64,000 nt of DNA from Streptomyces fradiae (lineage in GTDB: Bacteria > Actinomycetota > Actinomycetes > Streptomycetales > Streptomycetaceae): contig NZ_CP065958.1 of assembly GCF_041270065.1 (NCBI RefSeq), positions 1 through 64,000 of the forward strand, written 5' to 3'. Below the pieces are notes generated by a model. It saw only the letters and a list, made by a program, of their open reading frames with translations. It ran no database searches and had not been told where the DNA came from. This document shows positions 9,065 to 16,586 of this stretch, piece by piece. Each line of letters opens with the position of its first letter. The first letter of the stretch is position 1. The position numbers were made by a program, and so were the translations under genes.

Positions 9065-9745
9065 TCAGGCGGGGGCCGTTCCGGTCTCCTCCTCCGCTTC
9101 CAGCATGCGGGCCGCCGCCCGGCACTCCGGCGATGCCTGCGGGTCCTCGCGGACGGCTCGCAGCAGGACCGGGACCGGCATCGTCGCGAGCCGGTGCCGC
9201 CAGGCGAGGTGCCCGTGCGCGGCCGCGTACCGGGCCGTCAGGATCTCGGCGGGGGTCAGTTCAGCCCCGGACCGCAGCAGCAGCGTCGCGATGCCCCGGC
9301 GCGCGAGGCCGTCGCAGATCTGCTGTGGGGTGACGTGGTTGCTGTGGTGGTCGTCGTGGACCTCGTACAGGAGGCCGTACACGAGCCGTTCCTCGCGCGG
9401 GGTGGCCGTGGCGGGCAACGGCGTCCTCCACCACAGCGACTCGATGCCGGCCGGCGAGACCGGCACGGGCAGTCCGCAGGCCAGCGGGCTCGGGGCCACC
9501 GCCAGCCGGATCGCGCCGAGCGCCACCGCCCGCTCCGACAACGCACGGTGGAACGCGAGCCCCTCGGCTGCCTCCGACGTCAATGCCGGCGCCCGGGCCG
9601 CCTCCGCCACCTGGTCGGCGGTCGGCCCGTCCGTCCAGGCCAACGCCGGCCCATCCCCTGTGTCCGCCTCGACGGCGAAGGCCGTCCCGAACCGCTCGCC
9701 CAGCGCCGCCGCCAGGGCCTCGACCGTACGCCGGGCATCCGTCAT
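9065..9745 (-). CDS. Hypothetical protein, 226 aa
   Basis: I do not recognise this protein. It is soluble, Ala/Leu-rich and lacks a signal peptide or membrane segment. It opens with MTDARRTVEALAAALGERF and contains a conserved-looking central block (LVYGLLYEVHDDHHSNHV), in which the acidic/His cluster could bind metal, followed by TPQQICDGLARRGI. Codon use is typical of the neighbourhood, which supports a real gene. The start at 9745 overlaps by four bases (ATGA) the stop of a possible short upstream ORF, so it may be translationally coupled. A role cannot be proposed from context. Confidence 0.75.
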   Translation of the reverse strand: MTDARRTVEALAAALGERFGTAFAVEADTGDGPALAWTDGPTADQVAEAARAPALTSEAAEGLAFHRALSERAVALGAIRLAVAPSPLACGLPVPVSPAGIESLWWRTPLPATATPREERLVYGLLYEVHDDHHSNHVTPQQICDGLARRGIATLLLRSGAELTPAEILTARYAAAHGHLAWRHRLATMPVPVLLRAVREDPQASPECRAAARMLEAEEETGTAPA

Positions 9746-10089
9746 GCCCTGAATCTAGCTCGCCGCCACACCGAGTCGCCCTCGAGGGAAGTCGCTGCGT
9801 GCCGCGCGCCACGGGGCCACCCCTGGAGGAGTCCTCGCGTACCACGGCAGAGTGCCGCTGCCGCTCGGCCGGCCAAGACGGGCTTCAGTCCTCGTCGAGA
9901 CGGGCCGGCGACCGTGCACGAGGTGCCGGCACCGCGGGAGAAGGCGCTTGCCAAAAAGACCGCGGCGAGGAAGGCCACTGCGGCCCGCCGCCGGAAGTCG
10001 GCGCAGACGCACCACATCACATGCCGTGGAGCTGGGTCGTCAGCCGAGAAAGCCCAGCTCGGGGCGTCGGGCTGACAGATGAGCGTCAT
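9742..10089 (-). CDS. Possible small protein, 115 aa
   Basis: A weakly supported gene. The ATG at 10089 is preceded by GGGAGGTG at an ideal six-base spacing, the frame ends in an ATGA overlap with the next gene (start 9745), and third-position GC is fairly high over the first half. Residues about 35-50 (RRRAAVAFLAAVFLASAF) could be one short hydrophobic segment. The C-terminal half is Arg/Ala/Gly-rich and low in information, so the call may be wrong. The opposite strand (9914-10075) carries a competing Lys/Arg-rich frame. Confidence 0.3.
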   Translation of the reverse strand: MTLICQPDAPSWAFSADDPAPRHVMWCVCADFRRRAAVAFLAAVFLASAFSRGAGTSCTVAGPSRRGLKPVLAGRAAAALCRGTRGLLQGWPRGARHAATSLEGDSVWRRARFRA

Positions 10090-10137
10090 CCGGCACCTCC
10101 CTGGGGCCGCTGGATCCGCCACACTCGCCCGGCGACG

Positions 10138-10863
10138 TCAGGCTTTCGCGCCGGGCATGCCGGTGGTGACGACGATCGCTGCCACGTCGCCGGTCTTCGT
10201 GCGCCCGAGCCACACGATGCCGCCCGATTCGGCCTCGAAGGTGACCAGGTCGGCTTGGTGTGACGCATCGCGCACCCGCTCGCAACCGTCGGCCAGCTGC
10301 TCGCTACTGCGCGGCACAGGGACGTCATCGCTGAACGTGCGAAACGGCGCGGACAAGGCCGTCCACGCGCCTGCGTCGGCAAAGCAGCCGACATTGGCGT
10401 CGGAGAAGAACCGGGGCTCTTCGCCCGGCTGAAGCCGGTCGATGTCGTCCTCGACACCCAGGCCCATTTCCCACCCGACGACGGGTTCGTCGCTGAGGCA
10501 CAAGCGGGTCGCGGCACGCTCGATGCCGTCGCAGTGCTCGCCCATGAACTCGTACGGGCCCGCCGTCCACGCGATCTCCACTCGGTAGGTCCCTGGGCGA
10601 ATCCTCACCGCCAGCTCCCGCGGAGGCGTTGTCGGCAGCCCTCTCTGGTAGTCATAGGCCTCGTCGTCGTGCCAGGGCGCATCGACGACGAGCCGGCCAC
10701 TGGGCACACGGATCGTCGTAAGCTCCTCGATGCCCGTGACGACGACCGGCGTCGTCGGATCGTCGTACACCGTGCCCAGCTCAGCGCCGGGCGTGAACGC
10801 TGCCTCCAGGTACGCGGCGGCCTCAGGCCCGGCTGCCAGCCTAGGATCCCCGACCCACTCCAT
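10138..10863 (-). CDS. DUF4241 domain protein
   Basis: A 241-residue cytoplasmic protein of the DUF4241 family, function unknown. Supporting motifs are the segment IRVPSGRLVVDAPW near residues 50-63, the acidic tail of the first half, and the C-terminal block EEPRFFSDANVGCFADAGA, which is the family's characteristic 'D...G.G.FAD' strand. The start ATG at 10863 begins MEWVGDPRLAAG; no strong ribosome site is visible. DUF4241 proteins are scattered through Streptomyces genomes, sometimes in polymorphic-toxin immunity settings, but no toxin gene is adjacent here. Confidence 0.75.
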   Translation of the reverse strand: MEWVGDPRLAAGPEAAAYLEAAFTPGAELGTVYDDPTTPVVVTGIEELTTIRVPSGRLVVDAPWHDDEAYDYQRGLPTTPPRELAVRIRPGTYRVEIAWTAGPYEFMGEHCDGIERAATRLCLSDEPVVGWEMGLGVEDDIDRLQPGEEPRFFSDANVGCFADAGAWTALSAPFRTFSDDVPVPRSSEQLADGCERVRDASHQADLVTFEAESGGIVWLGRTKTGDVAAIVVTTGMPGAKA

Positions 10864-11361
10864 CTCTCACTCCCTCCCCGCCACCCGGCCGGGTGGTCAC
10901 CTGGAATCTACGCGCGCCCACTGACAGCCTTCCGACCACCCGCCCCGTGCATAACCCGGCCCAGGCTCGGTCGAGGACGCCGAGGTTCGCATCCGCGCGG
11001 CAACGACGACACCGACGCCGACGCCGACGCCGACGGCACCGAACCCCCGCCAACCGCAGCAGCCAGCCGGCGGCTCAGCTCGGCGATGTTCCCTTTGACC
11101 GCGCCCAGCAGCGCCCACACCTCGTCCGACACCGCATACGGTCGGGCTCCAGCGCAACGCAAGCCGGAAACAGCTCCTGGCGTGCGCCCCGCTGTTCGGG
11201 TGAAACCACCCCCGGCAGAATCGGTCTGCCTGTTCCAGGGCAGTGACCAGCTCCTTCGCCGTCCCTACATTCCGTGGCATTCGGGCTTCACGCCCGTCTC
11301 CGGACAGCAGGCGGCGCCGACAAGCGCCTGACCTGCCATGCCCACAACCAAGGAGACCTCC
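10864..11361. other. Decayed intergenic region with hexamer repeat
   Basis: The region between the DUF4241 gene and the small secreted protein gene holds a probable gene remnant on the minus strand (annotated separately) and four perfect copies of CCGACG at 11012-11035. AAGGAGA at 11350-11356 is the ribosome site of the next gene. Confidence 0.5.
10908..11280 (-). pseudogene. Frameshifted remnant of a small gene
   Basis: From the ATG at 11280 one frame reads MPRNVGTAKELVTALEQADRF with good codon structure, then degenerates. A second minus-strand frame, covering about 11070-11162, continues with the protein-like SDEVWALLGAVKGNIAELSR and degenerates again over the CCGACG repeats. The two pieces together resemble one small helical protein broken by at least one frameshift. 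I cannot name the family. Confidence 0.35.
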
Positions 11362-11811
11362 ATGACCCGGAAGCCGGTCACCACAAGGCTGCGCCGTGCC
11401 CTCGCCGCCCTGGCCGCAGCCGCCGCTCTCACCGCGCTCCCCGCAGCGGCAGAAGCATCAACCCCCGCCGGCCCCACCACGGCAGGCACCACCTCGGCCA
11501 CCCGCCAGGCCGCGCAGGGGGACATGACGTTCTACAGCTACTGCGGAGCGGCGTTCATCCTCCACGTCGAACTGTGGTGGACCAACTCCGCCGGGCAGGT
11601 CGAACATACTGGATCCGGATGCTCTGCCGGAGCCACCGCCGGGCCGATGCGTGCCCCTGGCGACTCCCGCGACGTGAGCATCTACTGGTACAAGTACCCC
11701 TCCGGTTCCCACTTCGACGAGCGGCACTTCGCGAACGCCGACAGCGACACGCACTGCTACTCGGCCAGGGGCTCCCTGTTCTACGCCTGGGTCGTCGAGA
11801 CCAGCTGCTGA
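11362..11811 (+). CDS. Small secreted protein, 149 aa
   Basis: Exported protein of unknown function. The ATG at 11362 follows AAGGAGACCTCC, a strong ribosome site; an upstream in-frame ATG at 11338 lacks one. The signal peptide (MTRKPVTTRLRRALAALAAA, cleavage near AEA) is followed by a mature domain of about 110 residues rich in aromatic residues and containing four cysteines (YCGA, SGCSA, HCYS, TSC at the C-terminus), consistent with two disulfides in a small beta-rich extracellular domain. The segment HVELWWTNSAG and the final VVETSC are its most distinctive parts. No neighbour suggests a role. Confidence 0.8.
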   Translation: MTRKPVTTRLRRALAALAAAAALTALPAAAEASTPAGPTTAGTTSATRQAAQGDMTFYSYCGAAFILHVELWWTNSAGQVEHTGSGCSAGATAGPMRAPGDSRDVSIYWYKYPSGSHFDERHFANADSDTHCYSARGSLFYAWVVETSC

Positions 11812-12312
11812 CGCCGGACGGCCTCCGAGCGGTACGTCTGCCCGGAGGCCACGCAGCCGGCGTTCGACTGGCGTCGGCGCGGACGACGTCGAAGTCGAGC
11901 GACCCGGCCGCACCGACCAGGGCAGGCGGTCGGGCCGCCTTCGGCTCTTCCTCTGGAACTGGCGAACCGGTGCAGGGCGGGGTGGCCTCGCCGGCCCGCG
12001 ATAACAGTGCGGACCGGCCTGCTTCTGCCGCAAAGCCTCCTGCCGTTTCGGCAAGTTTTGCCGAAACGGCAGGAGCCCTGGCCCGCTCGGGACCCGTGGT
12101 CACAGGCCGGAGTGACCGCCGCGGCGGCGATCAACAACGATCTGCTGACGGCCGACGCCCGGCGGGCGGCGGTGTCTTCGGCGGGGCGGCGGAGGCCGAG
12201 GTGGCGCGGCGCGTGCCGGGGGTCCGGGCGCAGGGCCTGGGCCTCGGGCACGGCGGCCGCTGAGAACGATTCGGCGTTACGGCGCCACGGCCGTTCCGCG
12301 GCGGTCGCCGGC
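11812..12312. other. Intergenic region with a long perfect palindrome
   Basis: No gene is supported over these 501 bases. The notable element is the inverted repeat at 12037-12075, annotated separately. Confidence 0.5.
12037..12075. promoter_or_regulatory. 18-bp perfect inverted repeat
   Basis: CTCCTGCCGTTTCGGCAA (12037-12054) is the exact reverse complement of TTGCCGAAACGGCAGGAG (12058-12075), with a three-base spacer GTT. It could be a transcription terminator for the XRE-cupin gene 240 bases upstream of it on the minus strand, or an operator. The half-site TTGCCGAAA also occurs at the start codon of that regulator (12874-12882). Confidence 0.6.
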
Positions 12313-12882
12313 TCAGGCGGTGCGGGCCCTGAGGTGGGCCCGCTCCCCCTGCGGCCCGAACAGCACGAGGAGTTCCACGGTCCGTTCGTCGTCGGGGCCG
12401 AGCCAGTGCGGGACATGTGCGTCGAACTCGGCCGCCTCACCGGCCTTGAGGACCAGGCTCCGCTCGCCCAGGAGCAGCCGCAGCCTGCCCCCGAGGACGT
12501 AGACCCACTCGAAGCCGCCGTGCGTCTGCAGCTGCGGCTCCGTGCCCGGCCGGGCCGGGATCAGCACCTTGTGCGCCTGGACACCGCCGGGGCGGCTGAG
12601 CGGCACGTAGGTCAGTCCGCCGCGGGTGACCGGTTTGAGACGGATCCGCGGATCGCCGGTGCGCGGCGCGCCGACCAGTTCGTCCAGCGGTACGGCGTAC
12701 ACCTCGGCGAGCGGAAGGAGCAGCTCCAGGGTCGGCTTGCGCGCCCCGCCCTCGAGGCGGGAGAGCGTGCTCTCGTTGATCCCGGTCTCCGCGGAGAGCT
12801 CGGCCAGCGTCATGCCCCGCCCGCGCCGCAGCTCCCGCAGCCGCGGACCGACCGCTCCAGGACGTTGCTCCAATTTCGGCAA
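12313..12882 (-). CDS. XRE-family regulator with cupin domain
   Basis: A 189-residue transcription factor. Residues about 10-65 are a helix-turn-helix of the XRE/Cro type (GMTLAELSAETGINESTLSRLE), and residues about 110-180 are a cupin_2 sensor barrel (GGFEWVYVLGGRLRLLLGE, FDAHVPHWL). Members of this class sense small ligands and usually repress their own or adjacent genes. The start is a TTG at 12882 followed by CCGAAATTGGAG; this places a copy of the motif TTGCCGAAA exactly on the start codon. The gene lies downstream of, and codirectional with, the SMP-30-like gene; only 36 bases separate them, so they may be cotranscribed. Confidence 0.9.
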   Translation of the reverse strand: MPKLEQRPGAVGPRLRELRRGRGMTLAELSAETGINESTLSRLEGGARKPTLELLLPLAEVYAVPLDELVGAPRTGDPRIRLKPVTRGGLTYVPLSRPGGVQAHKVLIPARPGTEPQLQTHGGFEWVYVLGGRLRLLLGERSLVLKAGEAAEFDAHVPHWLGPDDERTVELLVLFGPQGERAHLRARTA

Positions 12883-12918
12883 GGCAACGTCTCTGGCGAC
12901 GGCTCCCTGCGTTCGGGC

Positions 12919-13914
12919 TCAGAGCCCGCGCACCTCCGCCACCGTGAACGGCGCCTCCGGCGTCCCCGGACCCATCGGGCCGCCCTTGTCGAACTGCGAC
13001 CGCACGACGAGGAGTCGTCCCCGGTCGCGGACCAGCGTGGTCGGAATCTGGAGGCTCGGGTCGGTCACCTGATGCTCCAGGTGCGCCGCACCGCCGTCTG
13101 GAGTCAGCCGCCACCGGCTGATCGTCTGGGACGTGTTGTGTGCGACCCACAGGGTCCGCCCGGCCAGCTCCAGGCCGTCGCCATGCGTCACGTCGCCCCC
13201 GTGCAGCGCGACCCGCCGCACGGCGCCGGACCGGAGGTCGATCCGGAACAGCTCGCCCACCGGCATGTCGACCACGAACAAGTGACGTCCGTCGGTGGTG
13301 ACGCCATTGAGCGAGAACCCGCCGGCCGGGCGCGGTGTGATCAGCCCGTTCAGGTCGCACCAGGGCGTCAGCGGTGCACGGCCGCCGCGGGTGCGGGCGA
13401 GGTCGGCGGGCGTGACCCGGTAGATCACCGCCCGGATGCTGTCGGTCAGACAGGCGGTGCCGTCGGGCGTGATGACCAGGTCGTTGACGAACCGCGGTGC
13501 GTCGTCCGGGACGTCGAGGCGGGCCACGAGGGAGCGGTCGCGCAGGTCGTAGACGGCGACACCGCTCGTCGAGTCGGTCACCCACAAGCGCCCGGCCGTA
13601 TCCACCTTGAGCCCGTTGGCGGTGGCTCGGCCGTCGGCTCCGGCGGGCAGGAAGACCTCGGCGGAGCGGGCTCCCGGTACAGCCCGCTGGACGGAGCCGT
13701 CGGCGTAGGAGCCGACGTACACATCTCCGTTGCGCGGGTCGAGCGCGATGCCCTCGGGGTACACGCGGTCGCCGGTGAGTGCGAAGGCCGTGGTGATCCT
13801 CGGTGCCCTCCCCGGGCTCGCGCCGGCCGCCCAAGCAGCCGGCGCTGCCGCGGTGGTGGCCAGCGCTGCAGTGGCGGCGGCCAGGAAGGTACGACGGTGG
13901 ATCGAGTGGGACAC
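12919..13914 (-). CDS. Tat-exported SMP-30/gluconolactonase-like propeller
   Basis: A secreted six-bladed beta-propeller of the SMP-30/gluconolactonase/LRE family, about 331 residues. The N-terminus has a twin-arginine signal (HRRTFLAAATAALATTAA, cleavage after AWA). Family features are YPEGIALDPRNGDVYVG, NGLKVDTAGRLWVTD and NDLVITPDGTACLTDS, which supply the Glu, Asn and Asp ligands of the metal site. The GTG at 13914 is preferred because AGAGG precedes it by about eight bases; another GTG at 13923 has no spacing for a ribosome site. It is divergent from a MarR regulator with a shared operator region, so it is the likely target. Lactonase activity is plausible, but the substrate is unknown. 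Confidence 0.85.
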   Translation of the reverse strand: MSHSIHRRTFLAAATAALATTAAAPAAWAAGASPGRAPRITTAFALTGDRVYPEGIALDPRNGDVYVGSYADGSVQRAVPGARSAEVFLPAGADGRATANGLKVDTAGRLWVTDSTSGVAVYDLRDRSLVARLDVPDDAPRFVNDLVITPDGTACLTDSIRAVIYRVTPADLARTRGGRAPLTPWCDLNGLITPRPAGGFSLNGVTTDGRHLFVVDMPVGELFRIDLRSGAVRRVALHGGDVTHGDGLELAGRTLWVAHNTSQTISRWRLTPDGGAAHLEHQVTDPSLQIPTTLVRDRGRLLVVRSQFDKGGPMGPGTPEAPFTVAEVRGL

Positions 13915-13965
13915 GTGGGGCACCTCTCGTTCGAATACACGCTAACCAGTGACCGAGAAGATAGG

Positions 13966-13995
13966 TTAGAACCCTAATCCTCGTCAAGGTTCTAA
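13966..13995. promoter_or_regulatory. Candidate MarR operator
   Basis: TTAGAACC (13966-13973) and GGTTCTAA (13988-13995) form an exact inverted repeat with a 14-base spacer in the 136-base gap between the divergent SMP-30-like and MarR genes. The segment is unusually AT-rich. MarR proteins typically bind such repeats and repress both directions. Confidence 0.6.
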
Positions 13996-14050
13996 TGGCT
14001 GCCAGCATGCTCACGCTCGACAGCCCCGCTATCCTGCGGAGATGACGTCC

Positions 14051-14482
14051 ATGCCGATCTCCGAGCGCATCGGCTCCCACCTCAAGCGGGCCGAACAGGC
14101 CCTGGGTGCGACCAAGGCCGCAGTACTGAAACCGTCGGGCCTGACCGTCCCCCAGTACGCCGCACTGCTCGGCCTCGACGAGAACCCGGGGATCTCGGCC
14201 GCGGCCCTGGCGCGCAGGTGCGGGGTCACGCCCCCGACCATGAACACGGTTCTGAAGAACCTCCAGGACCGCTCGCTGATCGAACGCACCCCGCACGAAT
14301 GGCACCGGAACATCCTCGAGACTCGCCTGACCGAGGAGGGCCGCGCGGTCCTCGCCGAAGCCGACGAGCGGGCCGTCCGCGTGGAACGGGCCCTGGCCGC
14401 CGAGTTCACGGACGAGGAGCGGCAAGCACTGATCGGCCTGCTGGGTCGGTGCGTCGACCTCCTGGAGAAGGTCCGGCCGTAG
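14051..14482 (+). CDS. MarR family transcriptional regulator
   Basis: A winged-helix repressor of about 143 residues. The core shows the MarR layout: dimerisation helices, then LTVPQYAALLGLDENPG, the recognition helix region AAALARRCGVTPPTMNTVLKNL, the wing LIERTPHEWHRNILETRLTEEG, and a C-terminal dimer helix. The ATG at 14051 is favoured because GGAG lies nine bases upstream; an ATG at 14042 directly abuts that GGAG. It is transcribed away from the SMP-30-like gene, and the inverted repeat between them suggests that it controls both itself and that gene in response to a small, probably phenolic or lipophilic, ligand. Confidence 0.9.
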   Translation: MPISERIGSHLKRAEQALGATKAAVLKPSGLTVPQYAALLGLDENPGISAAALARRCGVTPPTMNTVLKNLQDRSLIERTPHEWHRNILETRLTEEGRAVLAEADERAVRVERALAAEFTDEERQALIGLLGRCVDLLEKVRP

Positions 14483-14655
14483 GGGCGGTTCACGAACGAC
14501 TCGGGCGAAAGCCCGCGCCGGCAACTGCTCGGTGATTGCCAGAGGCCCGCGGCCGAAGGTCGGACACCGGAGGCAACGCGGACGCCCGATCCGACGTCTG
14601 CCAAGCAGAGAACGAACCGGGCGGACCGACCCCGCCGCGTGAAAGGAGCCCACTG

Positions 14656-15588
14656 GTGCTCATAGGACTGCTGACCGCGGTCGCGGCCTCGATCTGTTAC
14701 GGCACCGGATCCGTCCTGCAGGCCGTCGGCTCCCGCAAGTCCGCCCGGCACCAGGCGGCCGCGGCAGGACAGCTCACCGAGCACGGCGGGCCGAGCCTGT
14801 CGTCGACCGCGAAGGCCGCGATGACCTGGGAGTTCATCGTCGGCACCATCCTCGACTTCGTCGGCTTCGGCCTCGGCGCGCTCGCCGCCCGCATGCTCCC
14901 GCTGTTCCTCTCCCAGACCGTGATCAGCGCCAACCTGGTCATCACGGCCGTTCTCAGCGTGAGGCTTCTCGGCATCCGGCTGACCCGAGCGGAGTGGACC
15001 TCGATCGGTGTGGTCTGCTCCGCCCTGGTTCTGCTCGCGACCGCGGCCGGCCCAGAGGGCAGCGGGCACACGCCGATCGCCACGCACTGGTGGCTGCTCG
15101 CGATCTCCCTTCTCCTCATGGCCGGCGGCACGGTCCTCGTACGGGTGCTCGGCGCCCGGGCCGCGATCCTCGCCGGCCTCCTGTCGGGTCTCGGCTTCGG
15201 CGCGCTCGGGGTCGGTGTACGGATCCTCAACGGCATCGACCCGTTCGACCCGGCCACGGTGCTGACCGACCCGGCGCTGTACGCGATTCTCGTCGCCGGC
15301 GTCGGCGGCATGTACCTGCACACCGTCGCCCTCCAGATCGGCTCGGTGAACGGAGCCACAGCGGCGCTCGTGGTCGGCGAGACCGTACTGCCCGGCATGA
15401 TCGGCGTGTGGTGGCTGGGCGACGCCTCCCGCCCCAGCTTCGCCTGGCTCGCCGTCCTCGGCTTCGTCCTCGCGGTCGCGGGCGCGGTGGCGGTGGCGTG
15501 GTTCGGCGCCCCGGACAGCCACGGGGCCGAGCCCGAGAGCACGCCGCCGGAGCCCGTACGTATTCCGGAGCCCGCGCGCGTTCCGTAG
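14656..15588 (+). CDS. DMT-superfamily (EamA-like) membrane transporter
   Basis: A 310-residue integral membrane protein with about nine to ten hydrophobic segments arranged as two halves, as in the drug/metabolite transporter superfamily. It opens with VLIGLLTAVAASICYGTGSV, and the two half-repeats contain LFLSQTVISANLVITAVL and AALVVGETVLPGMIGVWWLG, the paired positions typical of EamA-like proteins. The GTG at 14656 is chosen because GAAAGGAG sits eight bases upstream; the longer frame from 14536 adds a hydrophilic, improbable leader. A proline/glutamate-rich cytoplasmic tail ends the protein. Substrate unknown. It follows the MarR gene by 173 bases and could belong to the same regulon. 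Confidence 0.85.
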   Translation: MLIGLLTAVAASICYGTGSVLQAVGSRKSARHQAAAAGQLTEHGGPSLSSTAKAAMTWEFIVGTILDFVGFGLGALAARMLPLFLSQTVISANLVITAVLSVRLLGIRLTRAEWTSIGVVCSALVLLATAAGPEGSGHTPIATHWWLLAISLLLMAGGTVLVRVLGARAAILAGLLSGLGFGALGVGVRILNGIDPFDPATVLTDPALYAILVAGVGGMYLHTVALQIGSVNGATAALVVGETVLPGMIGVWWLGDASRPSFAWLAVLGFVLAVAGAVAVAWFGAPDSHGAEPESTPPEPVRIPEPARVP

Positions 15589-15709
15589 GGCAGGCACCCA
15601 GCCGCACCGCCGCCACATCGGACCGGACGAGTGGTCAGCACCACTGACACACACGGTCAGGACCGCCCCCTGCGCCTGTGCCGCACGCAGCGGCGCTCCG
15701 CTGCGACCG

Positions 15710-16426
15710 TCACCTCACCGGGACGGAGGCCCACCAGGTCGAGGGCGCAGCGGCGACGTACCCCAGCGACTCGTACAACGGCCTGCCCAGCTTCGAAGCC
15801 GTGAGCGTGAAGGGCAGGTCCGCCAGGTCGGCGAGGGCACCGAGCATGACCGCCCGTCCCACGCCACGCGACCGGAACGCCGGCGACGTGCCGACCCAGT
15901 AATGGCTCCCGACGCCGTCGTCCACCACCCTGACGCACGCGCCCGCCGGCACGCCGTCGCGCAAGGCGACGAACACCTCCACGCCCGGCTGCTCGATCAG
16001 CGCCGCCGGGAACAGCTCGCCGGGGCGGTACGGCTCGAAGCCGTCCAGCTCGAAGCCCTCGATCACGATCCGCTCGGCCGCCTGGAGGTCCTCGGGCCGC
16101 CGAACCCGGACCGCGTCGAGCGCCGGACCGCCGACGGGCCCGGGCGGGCGCAGCATGACCGGCATCTGCCAGTCGCGCATGCCCAGGTGGCCAAGATCCG
16201 TCGAGCTGAATGGATCCTCCACGACCACCGGGCCCGGGGCGTGGAGAACCAACTCGCTCAACTCCGCCAGCTCGCCCGGCTCAAGGCCGCACTCCTGGAT
16301 CAGGACCCGCAGGCCGGCGCGCTCGTCGCCGTCGACCGCGACGAAGCCGCGGCGCCGGACGACCTCGTGCCCCCGGCAACGACCGGTCGCGATCCAGAAA
16401 GCGGCGGAATTACGAGCTTGACGCAT
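15710..16426 (-). CDS. GNAT family N-acetyltransferase
   Basis: A two-part acetyltransferase of about 238 residues. The C-terminal half (residues about 110-235) is a GNAT domain: VFVALRDGVPAGACVRVVDD is the central strand pair, VGTSPAFRSRGVGRAVML is motif A with the acetyl-CoA P-loop (R-S-R-G-V-G-R), and LYESLGYVAA is motif B. The N-terminal half appears to be a degenerate GNAT-like domain that probably packs against it. The ATG at 16426 has GAGG five bases upstream; ATG 16459 is an alternative. Cytoplasmic; acceptor substrate unknown. It stands alone, converging on the DMT transporter. Confidence 0.85.
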   Translation of the reverse strand: MRQARNSAAFWIATGRCRGHEVVRRRGFVAVDGDERAGLRVLIQECGLEPGELAELSELVLHAPGPVVVEDPFSSTDLGHLGMRDWQMPVMLRPPGPVGGPALDAVRVRRPEDLQAAERIVIEGFELDGFEPYRPGELFPAALIEQPGVEVFVALRDGVPAGACVRVVDDGVGSHYWVGTSPAFRSRGVGRAVMLGALADLADLPFTLTASKLGRPLYESLGYVAAAPSTWWASVPVR

Positions 16427-16586
16427 CGGCGCCTCGGTCAAAGTGGATCTGTTCGTCATTACGCTCACGCTAGTGCGCAACGGCCCCACCACACGGGCCA
16501 ATTCCCTGCGAGCCGACCGGGCCACCTTCGGACGGGGCGGGCTCCGACGCGTAGCCGGGCCTGCCCCGGCACCGGGTGGGAGGGTG

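Noticed and set aside
9914..10075. Plus-strand Lys/Arg-rich ORF as a histone-like protein gene
   Set aside because: The GTG start lacks a ribosome site, the frame is short, and the opposite strand has better translation signals.
11338..11361. Upstream ATG as start of the small secreted protein
   Set aside because: AAGGAGA is positioned for the ATG at 11362, which also gives a normal signal peptide length.
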